NCBI GenBank assembly: GCA_963170755.1
Contig: OY720683.1
Location: 100,661,807 to 100,725,806 of the forward strand
Reading direction: 5' to 3'
Length of the DNA stretch: 64,000 nucleotides
Source of the DNA: Amphimallon solstitiale
Lineage: Eukaryota; Arthropoda; Insecta; Coleoptera; Scarabaeidae
Made by a program: the position numbers and the translations under genes. This document shows positions 1 to 11,544 of this stretch, in pieces. The number at the start of each line of letters is the position of its first letter. Within the stretch, counting starts at the first letter, position 1. The notes beneath the pieces were generated by a model. It worked only from the letters and a program-made list of their open reading frames with translations. It searched no databases and was not told the DNA's origin.

Positions 1-870
1 ACATATTGGTCTCATGAATTAAAATACTAGTTTTATTTGGCATTTTAATTCTTAATAAAAATAAGTAACAGATACAGGTTTCAAAACGTGTTAAAGTTTC
101 CAAAATATATGTGCAATTTTCAAATCAAGATCATAAATATTGCAGTTATAAGTAACAGAGGACACGACTCGTACGTGCACTGTTGGCAATACATATAATT
201 CCATTTTACAGGTTCCACAGTTTGCACTTCTGTACACTCTGCTGACAATTGAAATTAGCGATTGCATCGTTATCGTCTTTTGATATTGAGTGATGCTTTT
301 CTGCCAAACCAATTGGAAATGGGACATCCACAATCTTATTCAGCAGTCGGTCCACGTGGTAGTATAAGGTTCACGACGATTTCATAACTGATAACTTTAA
401 TCTCTGCGATCCACTGGTCGTAGTCATACACACAACCCACAAACATCGGTCTTTTAAGTTGTGAATTTGAAAATTCTTGTATAGTTCCTGAGATCTTGAT
501 AGGTCAAATGAAATTTCTTCTTTATGCTCTTTAAAGTTCGTGTAATATAGATTCGCCCATCACTATGACTTAACACATGTGTCTTCTAAATTCCTTTCAC
601 ATGGGCAGTTTGGTTTGACCATTCTTCTTTTTTCTGCTAACGGAATTTTTCAACTTGCTTTTTGGGCAGGATGAGGGTTGTTAATGTATATGACTTGACC
701 ACTCTTGAAAAATCTTCAGCATTCTGGGTTGCAGCTGTACTTGGCTGAAAAGATTATGTTTTGTAATGTGATGCGCCAGCAGACCTCCTACATCATTGTA
801 ATACATTGTATGACTGATCAGTAGTGTATACACTCCAACTGACGTCATGACTGGTTTGGGAATGCCTCGA
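1..870. other. No recognisable gene (left edge)
   Basis: AT-rich sequence with only short open frames. The longest, about 80 codons on the minus strand at 91-333, has no motif I recognise. Minus-strand translation of 350-700 has lysine-rich and Cys-containing stretches that could be a decayed TE protein, but stops are frequent and I assign nothing. Confidence 0.4.
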
Positions 871-879
871 AGAATTAAT

Positions 880-1310
880 AAGGTGAGTCTAATGTGAGTG
901 CCAGGACATCAAGGGATGGAGTGCAACGAATAAGTTGAAGAACTCGCTTGGAGAGGATCAGAAACAAAACTCGTAGGCTTAGAACCAGCTCTAGGGGTAC
1001 CAGAAAGTAGTAAGGAATTTATTGGTCAACCATTCAACAAAAGGGCTGTCGAACTACCACATTTCAGTAGGGAACGGACGCAAATAATAACTGGAATTTT
1101 GACTGGTCAGGCACCCGTTAAAGTGCATCTCAATAAGATAGCTCCAGACTCTGCATCAAGGAACCGAAAGCAGTCAGGCATATCCTAGTAAACTGTGAGG
1201 CACTGGATCACGGGGGGAAACATATTTTTGGACAACCGAATGTCGACCCAGAGGTACACAGGACACAAAAGTACTGGAGAGTACAAGTTCAGCACGACGA
1301 GCCTTCTAGA
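880..1310 (+). pseudogene. RNase H domain remnant of a non-LTR retrotransposon
   Basis: Conceptual translation gives the C-terminal RNase H signature VPGHQGMECNE followed by EELAWRGSETK and then ALGVP, a spacing seen in the RNase H domain of R1/I-group insect non-LTR retrotransposons. Downstream ELPHFSRERTQIITGILTGQ and PVKVHLNK match the usual region before the C-terminal zinc knuckle. At least one in-frame stop interrupts the motif (a TGA where a Trp is usual), and the reverse transcriptase that should precede it is missing, so this is a short dead fragment. RNase H would degrade the RNA strand during element replication. Clade assignment (R1 versus I or LOA) is uncertain. Confidence 0.65.
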
Positions 1311-2419
1311 CTGAGATGCAAACTGGCGTCGTATGTCGGACAGATCTGGAAGGAAAAAGCTCACTTCATTAGCATAAACGACTCTGTCACTTCAAACCGG
1401 TGGTAATGCTTTTAGAAGTGACTAGGGGCATCATCAGAAATAATGATGTTTTCGGGTTGTGATTGCAGCTGTTGTTGAATTTTGTGTATTGCAACAGTGC
1501 ACGTGCTGAGTTATCATTTATAACTTCAACACTTGTGGTCTTGTTTTGAAACTTTCACATATATTTTGGAAGCTTAAATATGTTTTGGAAACTGTGTCTT
1601 ATCTTAAGAATTAAAATGAAATGTCAAATAAGACTACTTCTTATTTTATGAGATCAATATGTGAGAATGTGGTTTAATGCATGGCAAAATTTTCAATTAT
1701 TGTATATTAAACCTGTTAAACTCAAAAGTGTAACTTCTCCTTTCCAGGGAATGTAGCATGCTATGGTAATGATCAACAGCCAAAAAATCAAAATTTTTGG
1801 AATTGGCAATTTTAGAAAAAAATTTTTAATTTCTCATAAAATGCGCAACTATCATTTAAGGATTGATCAAATCGTAAACATGGACATCAACGTTTTGATA
1901 TTGTGAAGTACATTCAATATAATTTATTGTAAGTAATATTTGTGAAAAGATACATGAGAAAAACAAAGAATTTTCCAATATAGTAATAATATTCATTTAA
2001 TTTATAAAAATTATGATAAGAAATGTATTTTATTAGAAGAATATACACTTTAACATTTGAATGTACAATACAAATATCAAATATAATTTCATATAATTAA
2101 AGAACATAAGTAGTTCCACCAAGTTTGGTTGAAAGTGTTGTCCATGTTTGTCTTTAATTCATACTGAAAATATAGATTTAGATGTAAATTAAAATTTCTA
2201 TATAGAAATTCAAATCAAATAATCGTAACCTTCACAAATATTTTGTACTTACCTTAAACGAAAGTTATTTAAATGACTTATATTAGGAAATCGATGATAC
2301 TATATTATATGCGTGTTCATTCGGTACGTAGAACAGGCTGCTGCACCAGACAAAATCCCTAGTATACTATGTTTATTTTTCCGCACATAAATAGAAGATA
2401 TTACACCATACCGGGTCAT
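1311..2419. other. AT-rich intergenic sequence, nothing recognised
   Basis: Low-complexity AT-rich DNA with many stops in all frames. No repeat, gene or structural element could be supported. Confidence 0.5.
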
Positions 2420-2720
2420 GAACGAATAAAAATAAAAACAGAAAGAGTAACGCGTTTCGAGTGCAACAAATGGCGTTGAAATATGTTCTCGTAACAGTTT
2501 TCCCGCAAAAGCACCGCTTGCACGTGCCGATGAAAACACCAGGTGTCGCCACACTCGAACCGCTTCCAAAAACCGGTCAAATTGTGTGACAACCGGCAAA
2601 AAAGCAGAAAAAAGCGCACGACTGGACTTACAAGCTAACATGCTCGACTTAGCATGCAGACCACGTTCTTGCGAATAGTATGGTAGCTGCCTCGCTGTGC
2701 TTCTGCCACGTAAAGCGAGA
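2420..2720. other. CpG-dense, GC-elevated patch (possible promoter or exon)
   Basis: In strongly AT-rich surroundings this stretch is much richer in G+C and CpG (AACGCGTTTCGAG, CACGTGCCGATG, CTCGAACCGC, AACCGG). Both strands are open for tens of codons (minus-strand frame 2300-2641, 113 codons), but the predicted peptide is unfamiliar. It may be a promoter or non-coding first exon, or an old GC-rich TE end. No splice or TATA signal decides between these. Confidence 0.3.
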
Positions 2721-2940
2721 CAATCCTATACGTTCTAATAAAATGGTGGTTTACCAGGGTTTTAACGATTTAACAGAATTAGTGTATAGAAATATAGGTA
2801 TCGAATACAAATACTGTCGAAGAGATTTTTTTTAGTTACTTGTGGCTTTTCTAATTTATCAATACTACCTATATATTGTTGTTTATTAATTAATAAATTA
2901 TACGAGATTATATTGGTGCAGGAAGTTTTGAAAACAATAT

Positions 2941-2974
2941 AACTTTGGAAGTAAATTTATTTACTTCCAAAGTT
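2941..2974. repeat. Perfect hairpin, 15-bp arms, 4-nt loop
   Basis: AACTTTGGAAGTAAA, then loop TTTA, then the exact reverse complement TTTACTTCCAAAGTT. It stands alone in AT-rich DNA and no flanking target duplication was seen. It could be a tiny foldback insertion or a template-switch product. Confidence 0.7.
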
Positions 2975-3692
2975 CCCCTTCTCTGTATGCTGTTCCCTTT
3001 TGAAATTTACAACAACACGACGTAACTATTGCATGGAACATTAGAAATTTTTTTGTTTACCTTTTCAATATATTTTGGATTATAAATAAAAGTCTTGTTA
3101 AATACGTATTTCGACAACTGTGTGAGCACTGATTAATAAAAACAACGTAGTTTGTTCTGTATGCGCTATGGTCTGTACAGACTACGGGGGCTTACTGAGG
3201 GGAGGAGGGCTCAGACTCCTTAAATTAAATCTTTAAAAAAGCAATTCTAGGGATCAAAAAAATTAATTTTTAAATATTAATAAGCAAGAATAACTAGTTT
3301 TATTAATAAGCTACAGTTTTGAACTGATATTTTGTTAAAGTTTATTACTTTATATTGATAATTTTCAAAATCGTCATAACAGTTGAAACGACATTTCGTT
3401 CTCCCAATAGATTTGAAGGTTATGTGGACGAATAAACGTCAAAGAACTGTTGCTGTCGCAATGAAAATAACAAAAATTTGGTTAAGTACCCTAACATCTG
3501 TTTGATATTTTATTGTTCATGTTTGAAATTCGATCGATGTTAATTATAAATTTTGACACAAAAAGAGAGGTGGTGTTGCAGCTAATTTTTTACTTTTACT
3601 TAATTTAATAAGCTAGACACAGTGCACCTTAAACATAGTGTAGTATCATTTTTCTCCTCTTAATTTAGAGAAAAAATTGTAGTTCTAAGACA

Positions 3693-5357
3693 TGGGGAAG
3701 CCGCTGACTCAAAAGTGTACATCATAATCCCATCATATGTAAATAATCCCACATAATCCGATATAATCCCAAATAATCGCTAAGTATTTCTTTATATGTT
3801 CCATGAGTTCTAAGGATTTTGTGCACGTATTATAGGTAAATTATGGTTGAATCGAAGACTGAATATACATAATGCCAGCCTTACGTAAAAGAACTTAAAT
3901 ATTTGTGAAAAAATAAAAAAATCGCATTAAATAATAATAATTAGTCTTTAACACAGGATTTAATCTCTAATTTAATATTATCATATTCCTTAGAAATCTC
4001 GGCGTATGCGATTTCATCTAAATGAAAAGGTTCCATTTCGGTGGCAAATTTAATAGGGCCGTAAAATATATATTTGCAATCAACCGTAGCAACGTCTTGT
4101 TTAATTTTTGGCCAGGTAAATTTTATTTTGCTTTCCTCCATGCGTTGTTAATTAATTTTAAAAATTGCCACCATCAGAAGATGCTTTTAGAATTACATCT
4201 CGATTTAAAAATTGTCCTTCGTCGCGACTTGCCTTTACATGCCTGCGAAGATGACGGCAATATCATTTGTGCTGCTTAACTGTTATCTACAATTCGACAC
4301 AGTCGATCTGTACTGACTCTGCCCTCTGTATTGTCTCGAAGCCAACATATGGATGATTCCTTTATGACTACAGGGTTTCCATTGGCCTGAAACAAAGAGT
4401 CCAGTTTTAGTAGTTTTCTTCGAAGATTTCCCACCTTCTTCTTTTTCGATTCTTGGAGAAAAGTCTGTGAAATTGAGATCATTCTGAAATTCAAGTGTAG
4501 TATTTCTATCCCCTGAGGTAGACTTTGTTCCTGGTCGTGTTCCGAGTCACCCAGGTCCGAAACTAATTGGAAAACTTTATTTTACTCTTCTGTGCAGGTA
4601 AAAATAGTTTCATCAATTGTCATCTCACAATCATCTGGAACATTCTCGGGAATATTTGTTTCCATCTCGGACTTCTCCATCATAACTGACATTGACTAGT
4701 CTAGCTGTTCTTTTCAATAGTCATCCCTAATCCCTGTGTATTTTTGATTGCATCTCATAATGCATTTTCAATTGACTCTCATATGCATTCGTTTGAACAT
4801 GCATTGCAGTTAAATACAAATTCAGTGGTCGTCTCCCAAGATCTCTCTGGGCATCAGTTAATCCGCTTTTTTACTTCCATTGGAAAAGTAAATATGTCTT
4901 TCAAGTCATGCAGAATGCTATTGATCGCTTTAATTCTGTCCAAGCGTTGCATGATGTCCTTTATACTGCAGTTAACTACTGTTGATAAAGTAGAAGTCAT
5001 TGATCTCGTAGTTCTCAATATCTGTTCACACGGTTAACTGCTGAATAGGTAAGGAAGGAATATTTCTACCAAAAACACTTTTTCTTAAAATTCAATTTGA
5101 CCTTTACTACTCTGATTGAACTACCGACGTTTGATTTGAAGGGATGATTCGATCACATAAAGTATTGTTGATTATACAGTACAATAGATACAAAAACATT
5201 CTTTACAATGACCATGGAACCTTTCATAATTCTACCGAGTAATCCCGCATAATCCCCCATAATTCCAAATAATCCCATGTAATCCGATATAATCCCAAAT
5301 AATTCCTGGAATTCCTACGGGGTTGTGTACACCATAATCCCTCAGTGGTTTCCCCCT
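3693..5357 (-). mobile_element. TIR element with subterminal ATAATCCC direct repeats
   Basis: The ends form an imperfect terminal inverted repeat: GGGGAAGCCGCTGA at 3694-3707 and its near reverse complement TCAGTGGTTTCCCC at 5342-5355, each followed inward by a second short match (GTGTACA). Just inside both ends lie clusters of the direct motif ATAATCC(C), about five units at 3720-3780 and about eight at 5235-5335. One stretch, ATAATCCGATATAATCCCA, is identical in the two clusters. Direct subterminal arrays are typical of transposase binding sites in DNA transposons. The interior holds a broken minus-strand coding region. I cannot assign a superfamily, and no clear target-site duplication is visible. 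Confidence 0.6.
3941..5037 (-). pseudogene. Broken unidentified coding region inside the TIR element
   Basis: Minus-strand frames contain peptide-like stretches separated by stops and frameshifts. Reading 5'->3' on the minus strand there is first a helical, coiled-coil-like part (DIMQRLDRIKAINSIL), then an acidic part (about 4700-4600), then KKKKVGNLRRKLLKLDSLFQ with SSICWLRDN (4494-4276), and finally WPKIKQDVATVDCKYIFYGP (4141-3941). The layout inside a TIR element suggests a former transposase or accessory protein. I recognise no catalytic triad or named domain, so the function is left open. Confidence 0.4.
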
Positions 5358-6980
5358 CGTATTAAGAAGACATCAGTTTTAACGTTTAGGTATTTAGTGG
5401 TGTAAAGCAAAATACATGAATACATCAAATATATTTTACTACTTATAAATTATAAGGTAGATCTCACGTGAGGGGGGAGGGGTTCTACCACATATCAAAT
5501 CTCACCAATGGGGAGTGAGGTGCCCACATTTTTAGAAAAACACTTCACGTAATGAATGGATGTCCTAAGTAGAATAATAACTTCAATTCCTATTTTAATT
5601 CAATTTAAGTAAATTGAATTAAAAAAAGGTAAATTGTGATAATTTTTTTCAACCTTTAGAGAAATTTACCGATTAGCTTTAGCGTCAATTCATAATTTTT
5701 ACATCACATTAGGTGTTAGCAGTTGATCCGTTTGATACATTATGTAAACTATAACGACTTCATTTGTAGGGTAACATAAAACATATATTCAAATAGCACG
5801 CCAACGCAAAATTTGTAGTTTGAATTCTTATTGTGTGGCTCAGCGTAAAAATTATTATTATGAATTATTATTAATGAAATTGTGATTGTATATAATGCTC
5901 TAATTAACCTGGTATAAGTTGTATATGATTTTGTATTCATAATTATTTATGGCACTATATAATTCTAATTAACACTTGTACAATACGGATATTATTTTAG
6001 AATTGAAATAGGCTTGTTACAAAGCTTATTTAAATTTAAATTTAATTGCCAATACATTTACATTTGCTTAAGTCCTAAACTGTTATACATATACCTTAAA
6101 TATTAATAATATATTTTGATAATCCTACGTAGTATATATTTTTATGATTAAACTTACTTTCTAATTACTATTTACTAACTATTGGTTATATAATAATTAA
6201 GTCAAACTTCTTAATAAATAAATCTTATAAAACAATACTCTGATTATTTTATTAGCTTTTGTAATTTAAAGAAAAGTTGTTTTGAGTATTTTAACCTTAT
6301 ATCAGTGCAAGAAGTGAATTGTTTTTTCTTTTTATACAGGAAATAATAATACACCAATACGACTAGAAACTTAGGCTGTTATCAGCCATGCATATACAAT
6401 GAGATGAGAGTATTGATTTACCTTTCCCAATAATGTTCCACACAACCACTGGTTTATATTTGCTTGCTCTAAATGTTTCATCACATGAAAAACATATACT
6501 TTTCCACATAAATTAAAAACAAATTTTAGACGAAGAGACACTTACTTAGTATAATACTTATGTATTAAAACTAAATATGAAATAATGTCTGCATCTGGTA
6601 CTAGTGGAATACCATCTATTAAACTGTGTAATTTCAAAGGTCGATAGACCGAAATTGGCAAGTAATTTAATATGGATCTGATTCTGTAAGGAATAATAAT
6701 TTTCCATGATGAGTTCAACAAGACTTCACTACAACTTCTGAGTTTTCAGATATGAATTTTATCAAATAATCACTATGCATTATCATCTTTTTGAACTTAA
6801 TACACACGAAAAGCAAAACCACATCAAAACTAATAATGATGGCATATAAAACTAACATTCATTCATTGTTTGCCCACAGACACCATATTGGATGAAGTGG
6901 TTTGGATTGTCCCATATCTTCAAATAAATTGTTCATTCCTGTTGGTTTATATTCTAGTTGTATATTTATGTTTGAAATTA
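5358..6980. other. AT-rich intergenic sequence
   Basis: Very AT-rich with stops in every frame. The only notable string is a G-rich tract around 5468-5482 (GTGAGGGGGGAGGGG); a related G-run beside a TGACATTACG motif occurs near 14691-14715. These may be shared ends of an old repeat. No gene is supported. Confidence 0.45.
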
Positions 6981-6984
6981 TGAA

Positions 6985-7412
6985 TTCACATTTCCGTATG
7001 TAATAATCTTAATACATTCGATGAATTTATAAATTTCGAATGTATTCTCAAATTCCATTTCTAGTAAAGGATATTTGCTTGTTCGGTGTGATTTGTTTCT
7101 TATATGACCTAATTAAATTATTTTGTTGCATAAGGTCTAGTGTCTCGAATAAATCGAGCATTCATAGGGCGCAGGAGTCTTGAGGATTTAGCAAGTAAAC
7201 ATTGTGGTCTCCCAAACACACGGCGAAATCAGATCTTTTATCATATTCCGAGAGAGTATCCTCAAATTCATTAAAAAATTTCAAAAAGTTACTTTTGGGT
7301 GGCTTCTAAAAGACCACTCGATGAGATACTCAATAGAGTCATCCGTATAATGCTTAGAAATAGTTACCGGTAGATGATTTTTACAATAAAACGCAACCCC
7401 ACCTCCCCTTGC
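6985..7412 (-). pseudogene. Endonuclease (EEP) fragment of a non-LTR retrotransposon
   Basis: The minus strand starts with ARGGGVAFYCKNHLPV, the GGGVAFY-type motif of apurinic-like endonuclease domains in CR1/Jockey-type non-LTR elements. It continues through EYLIEWSFRS and the catalytic-site motif GDHNVYLL (normally GDFNxxL), with stops between. The domain nicks target DNA to prime reverse transcription. Only the middle of the domain remains, no RT follows, and family X copy A abuts its upstream edge at about 7433, so it may have been cut by that insertion. Confidence 0.6.
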
Positions 7413-7432
7413 TTGTAGGAACTATAAATCTT

Positions 7433-8211
7433 TTACTTTCTTATACGTAGTATAAGGAAGTATTGTGATGATGAAAATTTTCGACCTCGAGATTTTTGCA
7501 GATGTCCACGTTTTGAGGTCCCCTGATACCAAAAAAGTGGTTTTTAAAAAATGTCTGTGTGTCTGTGTGTGTGTGTGTGTGTGTGTGCGTGTCTGTCTGT
7601 GTGTGTGTGACCACGATAGCGGTCAAACCGCTGTAGATATCAATCCCAAATTTTGTATTTACGTGTATAATCTGCCTCTTGAGAACTGATTAGATTTTGA
7701 GCAAAATCGGCAGACCGGAAGTAGTAGTTTACTTCAGTGAAAAAATCGAAATTTGCAAATATTTCGTCAATTACTAAGTTTAAACAAATTTATAAAGAAT
7801 TCATATATACTTAGAATTAAGTTTGAAACAAATTGTCTTAAAAAAGTTTTTCGAAATTCCAACCGGAAGTAGGTCTTTTACTCTTATCGAAAATCAGTTT
7901 TTTGCGAATAACTCGCAAGTCGTGCTTTTAAGACAAATAAGTTACGAATATAAAAGTATTTAAAACATCATTTTCAATATATTTTATATAAAAAAAATTT
8001 CAAAATTCAGACCGGAAGTACCACTTTTACTCTTATCAAATAGCGATTTTTTGCAAATATGTCGTAAATTATGCATTCTATATATATTTATCAAGAGTAC
8101 AAAAGTATTTAGAGTTAGATATGGAATATTTTTTGTATAAATGAAATTTCAAAATTCGGACCGGAAGTAACACTTTCATACGTATAAGAAAGTCGTGTGG
8201 TGGCCACACCT
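7433..8211 (+). mobile_element. Family X copy A: TIR element with internal ACCGGAAGTA repeats
   Basis: The left end reads ACTTTCTTATACGTA (7435-7449). The right end is its reverse complement ACGTATAAGAAAGT (near 8180-8193), followed by a palindromic GTGTGGTGGCCACAC tail. Inside are a GT microsatellite (about 7556-7605), the motif CACGATAGCGGTCAAACCG, and then about three and a half tandem units of about 140-150 bp, each headed by (A)CCGGAAGTA at about 7725, 7862, 8009 and 8159 and sharing TTTTGCAAATAT..CGTAAATTA and TACAAAAGTATTT. No coding potential, so non-autonomous. Other copies lie at 34467-35272, 45890-49222 (split) and 58428-58793. Superfamily unknown. Confidence 0.7.
7556..7611. repeat. 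(GT)n-type microsatellite
   Basis: GTGTGTCTGTGTGTGTG-type dinucleotide array inside family X copy A. The matching place in copy B (35160-35190) holds CA/GA dinucleotides, so the tract belongs to the element. The short frames crossing it in both directions are artefacts of the repeat. Confidence 0.9.
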
Positions 8212-8639
8212 CATTTTTTTAAAAGAGGCTGGTGTCAATTTTTACTGTTTTCTTTCAAAAGCATCATAAATATTTTGAAGAGATTCAATGCAAATTTTTC
8301 AATTAATTTGCCCCGGCCAGTGAAGAAAATTATGGAAAAAACGACCGAACATATTCTTGTACCAAATATACAAATACGAATAAAATATACATATCTTAAA
8401 TTAAAGAGTAATGGATTTCTACTAATTACGTGTTGAAGACAAATCAATTTTGACATAAGCCGAAGGACACTGAGTTTTAGAAAATACTTTTGTTAAATAT
8501 TTTATAGTTGCCATAAACATGATTAGGATAAGGTGATTTGAACCATACGACATTATTTGGGAATTCAAACTTGATTAAATTGAGGGGTAAGAATTTTCAG
8601 TACCATTTTCAGTCGGGCACATCACGTCCTTATTATTTC
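8212..8639. other. Intergenic sequence, nothing recognised
   Basis: AT-rich with overlapping short frames on both strands (8197-8456) lacking any family motif. No gene supported. Confidence 0.45.
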
Positions 8640-8985
8640 AATTTAACCGTCGTTAAACTGACCACGTACGGCCTCGAATGTCCGTCCTGAACATTATCCG
8701 TGTTCACGATGGGATGTTCCGACATCCCTGTCATTTACATCACCTTATACTCCTACCTAAAACGCAAGAGAAGTGTACGTCTACGCGATTCAGTTATGAC
8801 GTCGTCGCACGTGTGTCACTTGCACGCGTCAAAAGTATGGATTTGCATCGGGCGTAAAGGCATTTTCAATTCCTCCCTACCTCACTCATTTTTCTCTTTT
8901 TCTACTTTCTGCTGCGTTGCAATGAAAAATTGGTTGAAGTGGTCGTGTCTCGCCGCATCGTCAATGCGCACATGCTATTATTATT
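8640..8985. other. CpG-dense patch (possible promoter or first exon)
   Basis: CpG dinucleotides cluster here (AACCGTCGTTAAAC, CGTACGGCCTCG, GTACGTCTACGCGATTC, ATGACGTCGTCGCACGTG, CATCGGGCGTAAAGG), in contrast to the flanks. ATGACGTCGT contains a CRE-like TGACGT core. The plus-strand frame 8700-8993 gives an unfamiliar 97-residue peptide that I do not call a gene. A promoter-type CpG island or the leader exon of an undetected gene are both possible. Confidence 0.3.
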
Positions 8986-9429
8986 CATGGTGAAGTACGA
9001 ACAACACATATCTGACAAAAATATCTGGGAGACGAACAACATTAAAATTTTATATGTAATGTATTTTAACTTAACGGAAGCTATAGAATTGCTTTCCATA
9101 TTGAATACTATTTTCTTTGTATTCACTTATTTGTCTTAAAATAGGAAGCATGTGAACTCAAATATAATAATAACAGGAGGAGGGGGGTAAAACCAGACAC
9201 TTTAGACAAAAATGAAGTAAAAAATAAAAATCTTTATTTTACATAAAAAAACAAGTACATTTCGGTTTTCTTTGGTATGTAGAAACACCTAAACAGAAAA
9301 AATACATTTTTAAATATACAAGATGAAAAAACATTTTTATAATCATGCATTGTCCGATTTTGCCCCAACCATGAGGGTACAACCGGTCACTGGATGGGGC
9401 ATCTAAAAGTAGGCAAATCTTTCTCTAGT

Positions 9430-11050
9430 AGACCAGTGCACCTCTCATGAGTTCATTTTGCGCAATCCAAACATTGCACCAACCGGTAATTTTTGGAAGT
9501 TGCAGCATATGTTTCTTTGCAGTATATGTAACGTTTATCTTCGTCATTCATTGGTTCTTCATTTTGGTCTTCCGTCAGAACCTCAAAATGTTTTCTTCTG
9601 TTTTTTCGTCTTATGACAGATGTTTGTTTCATTTTCTTAGTTGAATTTAATTTTTTTCTTACTATAACCGAGTTCTTTTTTCTTTGGTTCGTGTTAAACG
9701 TCTTTGGGATAATTAGAAAAAACATATGGTCTAATCGCAGAAGACACGCTTAATTATTTTAATTTTTTCAAGTTGCGGTTTAAGAATTGGATTATTCAAT
9801 CTAGAAGGCCCTGGTTGAGGGGTTATGGACCTTGTTTCCTCTCCTATCAACCCGGTGTGTTCAGTCGCCTTGGGGGTGTCTTCAACAGTTTGTATATTTT
9901 CGGTTGTTTGTCTTTCGCGTTCCCTAGTTTCAGCCTGAGCAAAAACAATTTATCCATAAACATTTGGATCAGTGGGGAAAATACCACAACTTCTGAATTC
10001 AGATGTTGCGTTCTGAACAGTAGCAGCTTTTTGGTACGCTACCCCAAACAACTTGCAAATCTGAAATTGAGTTACCATATGCCCTGGGTTATTGCAGAGA
10101 GACGTTTTTTTGTTTCAGGACGTAATAATCACTTAAAGGTGCCATGAATCTGACGTCTAAAAGGGCTGAAGCTTATGAGTACAGTGTGGTGGGAAGCAAA
10201 GGATCCATTCCATTAGCACGGAAATAATTAATAACTTCTAAATTCTTTGGGTGGGTAGCGTGCCTATCGAGCAATAATAAAACTAGGTCTTCAGTAGAAG
10301 ACCTAGTTTTTTGCTATGTGCTGCTAAATGTTTCATCCACTGAAGAAAAATATCGCATCCATCCAAATTGATGGCATACAGCAATAGTGACTAAAGGAGC
10401 GCCATCTATTAACTCAGCCTTCATTCTAACGCGCGAAAATACTAAAAGTGGTAGAATGTAGTGACCTGATGCTGAGAAACATACCTCAAAAGTCACAGTT
10501 TGTACTCTCTCTGCAGAAGTTAATATGCCTCCGACCTCTTTGAGCCATAATTTTGAATGGCTTTAGGATCTGTAGTATGCATATTTCATCTACATTATAC
10601 AAGCGATGAGGTTGACTTTTGTACCTATCAATACAATTGACAAGATTATCAGTAAAATTTGAAACAGCTGTTTTATTAAAGCCCATTGTTCGCGCAGCAG
10701 ACGTCGGTTCTGGTCTTCTAAACTTAAATCCTTTTTAACCAGTTTAATTAAGTCGACAGTATTATTTCTAAAATTATGCTTGATGTTATTTTGTTCGACT
10801 AATTGAAATACTATAAGTCTCAAATCCTTTGTTGTAAGACCGAACACTTTATTTTCCATCAATTGAACGTACTCAACAACTTCTGCTTCTTGAGCATCTG
10901 TAAAGGTTTTCTTAGAATTGCCCGTGCTTGGAAAAGAAAAAGCTACCATTGGAAATAAACTAGTAAACCCATTTCTTAGTTTCTTCACTCTATCCTCTAG
11001 TGTCGATTTTGGTACCTCGTAAGTCTTGTCGTAAACTCATTTCTTTCTTA
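9430..11050 (-). pseudogene. pogo/Tigger transposase (DDE_1) with Cys-rich tail, inactivated
   Basis: Cut-and-paste transposase. In minus-strand order it shows EVPKSTLEDRVKKLRNG (end of a psq-type helix-turn-helix, around 11030-10970), a CENP-B-like DNA-binding part (DAQEAEVVEYVQLMENK, then GLTTKDLRLIVFQL), NKTAVSNFTDNLVNCIDRY and LYNVDEICI (first catalytic Asp), MAQRGRRHI, EVCFSASGHYILPLLVFSR, LIDGAPLVTI and GWM, then LVLLLLDRHATHPKN (second Asp) and PTTLY. The C-terminal end (9725-9453) is basic and then Cys-rich (YIYCKETYA, LVQCLDCAK), the PHD-like finger often found at the end of insect Tigger-like proteins. Several frameshifts and stops break it, including one at a small hairpin at 10279-10310. 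Confidence 0.75.
10279..10310. repeat. Perfect hairpin interrupting the pogo transposase
   Basis: AAAACTAGGTCTTC, loop AGTA, then GAAGACCTAGTTTT. It sits immediately before the second catalytic motif (LLLLDRHATH) and duplicates the codons for EDLVL in inverted orientation, breaking the frame. It looks like a template-switch mutation rather than a regulatory site. Confidence 0.7.
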
Positions 11051-11476
11051 TTGACTGTTTGAATTGCTTTTTGCATGTTTTTGTACACCAATCCTGGCTG
11101 GTTATTTTTCTTTTACATTTTCTCATTGAAATGCTAAAAGTCTCAAATCCTTTGTTGTATGACCGAACAGTTTACTTTCCATCAATTTAACGTACTCAAC
11201 ATGTTTGTTCTGCTTCTTGAGCGTTTGTGAAGGTTTTCTTAAAATTGCCCATGATTGGAAAAGAAGAAGCTACCATTGGAAATCTAGCAAATTATTAAAA
11301 CTGCTTTATAAAGCAACCTCAACTAAACAAGTAGACCCATTTCTTAGTTTCTTCGCTCTTCGTCAGTGTCGATTTTTGTACTCCGTAAGTCTTGTCGTAA
11401 ACTCATTTCTTTCTTATTGATTCTTTGAACTGCTTTTTGCATGCTGTACACCAATCCTGGATATTTTTCTTTTACA
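10802..11476 (-). repeat. Tandem partial duplication of the pogo 5' region
   Basis: 10802-11116 and 11125-11476 are diverged direct copies: both run from TCTCAAATCCTTTGTTGTA through TTTCTTAGTTTCTTC and GTCTTGTCGTAAACTCATTT to TATTTTTCTTTTACA. The second copy keeps about 40 bases missing from the first. The unit covers the N-terminal DNA-binding part of the transposase, so the element carries one and a half 5' halves. Confidence 0.8.
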
Positions 11477-11544
11477 ATTCCTGATTGTGGAATAGTTTAC
11501 TAATGTGACGCCCGAAAGTAAAGTAGCAAAATGGTAGGTATTTA

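Noticed and set aside
2300..2641. 113-codon minus frame in a CpG-dense patch as a gene
   Set aside because: No recognisable domain, no splice signals, and overlapping frames; kept only as a CpG-dense patch.
3101..3150. AAATACGTATTTCGACAACTG shared with 50490 as a further PLE end with a hammerhead
   Set aside because: The GAAAT motif is present in reverse complement but no CTGANGA core or stem II could be found; left as an unexplained shared 20-mer.
3720..5335. ATAATCCC repeats as a CRISPR-like array
   Set aside because: Units are 8-11 bases, irregular and AT-rich, split between two ends of a TIR element in a eukaryotic TE-rich window; no Cas genes or spacer pattern.
7441..7689. Overlapping open frames of 61 and 74 codons on both strands
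   Set aside because: They cross a GT microsatellite inside family X copy A; the peptides are repeat artefacts (VCVCVC, THTHTH).
8700..8993. 97-codon plus frame as a gene
   Set aside because: Peptide is unfamiliar and the CpG-rich composition alone can keep frames open; not supported.
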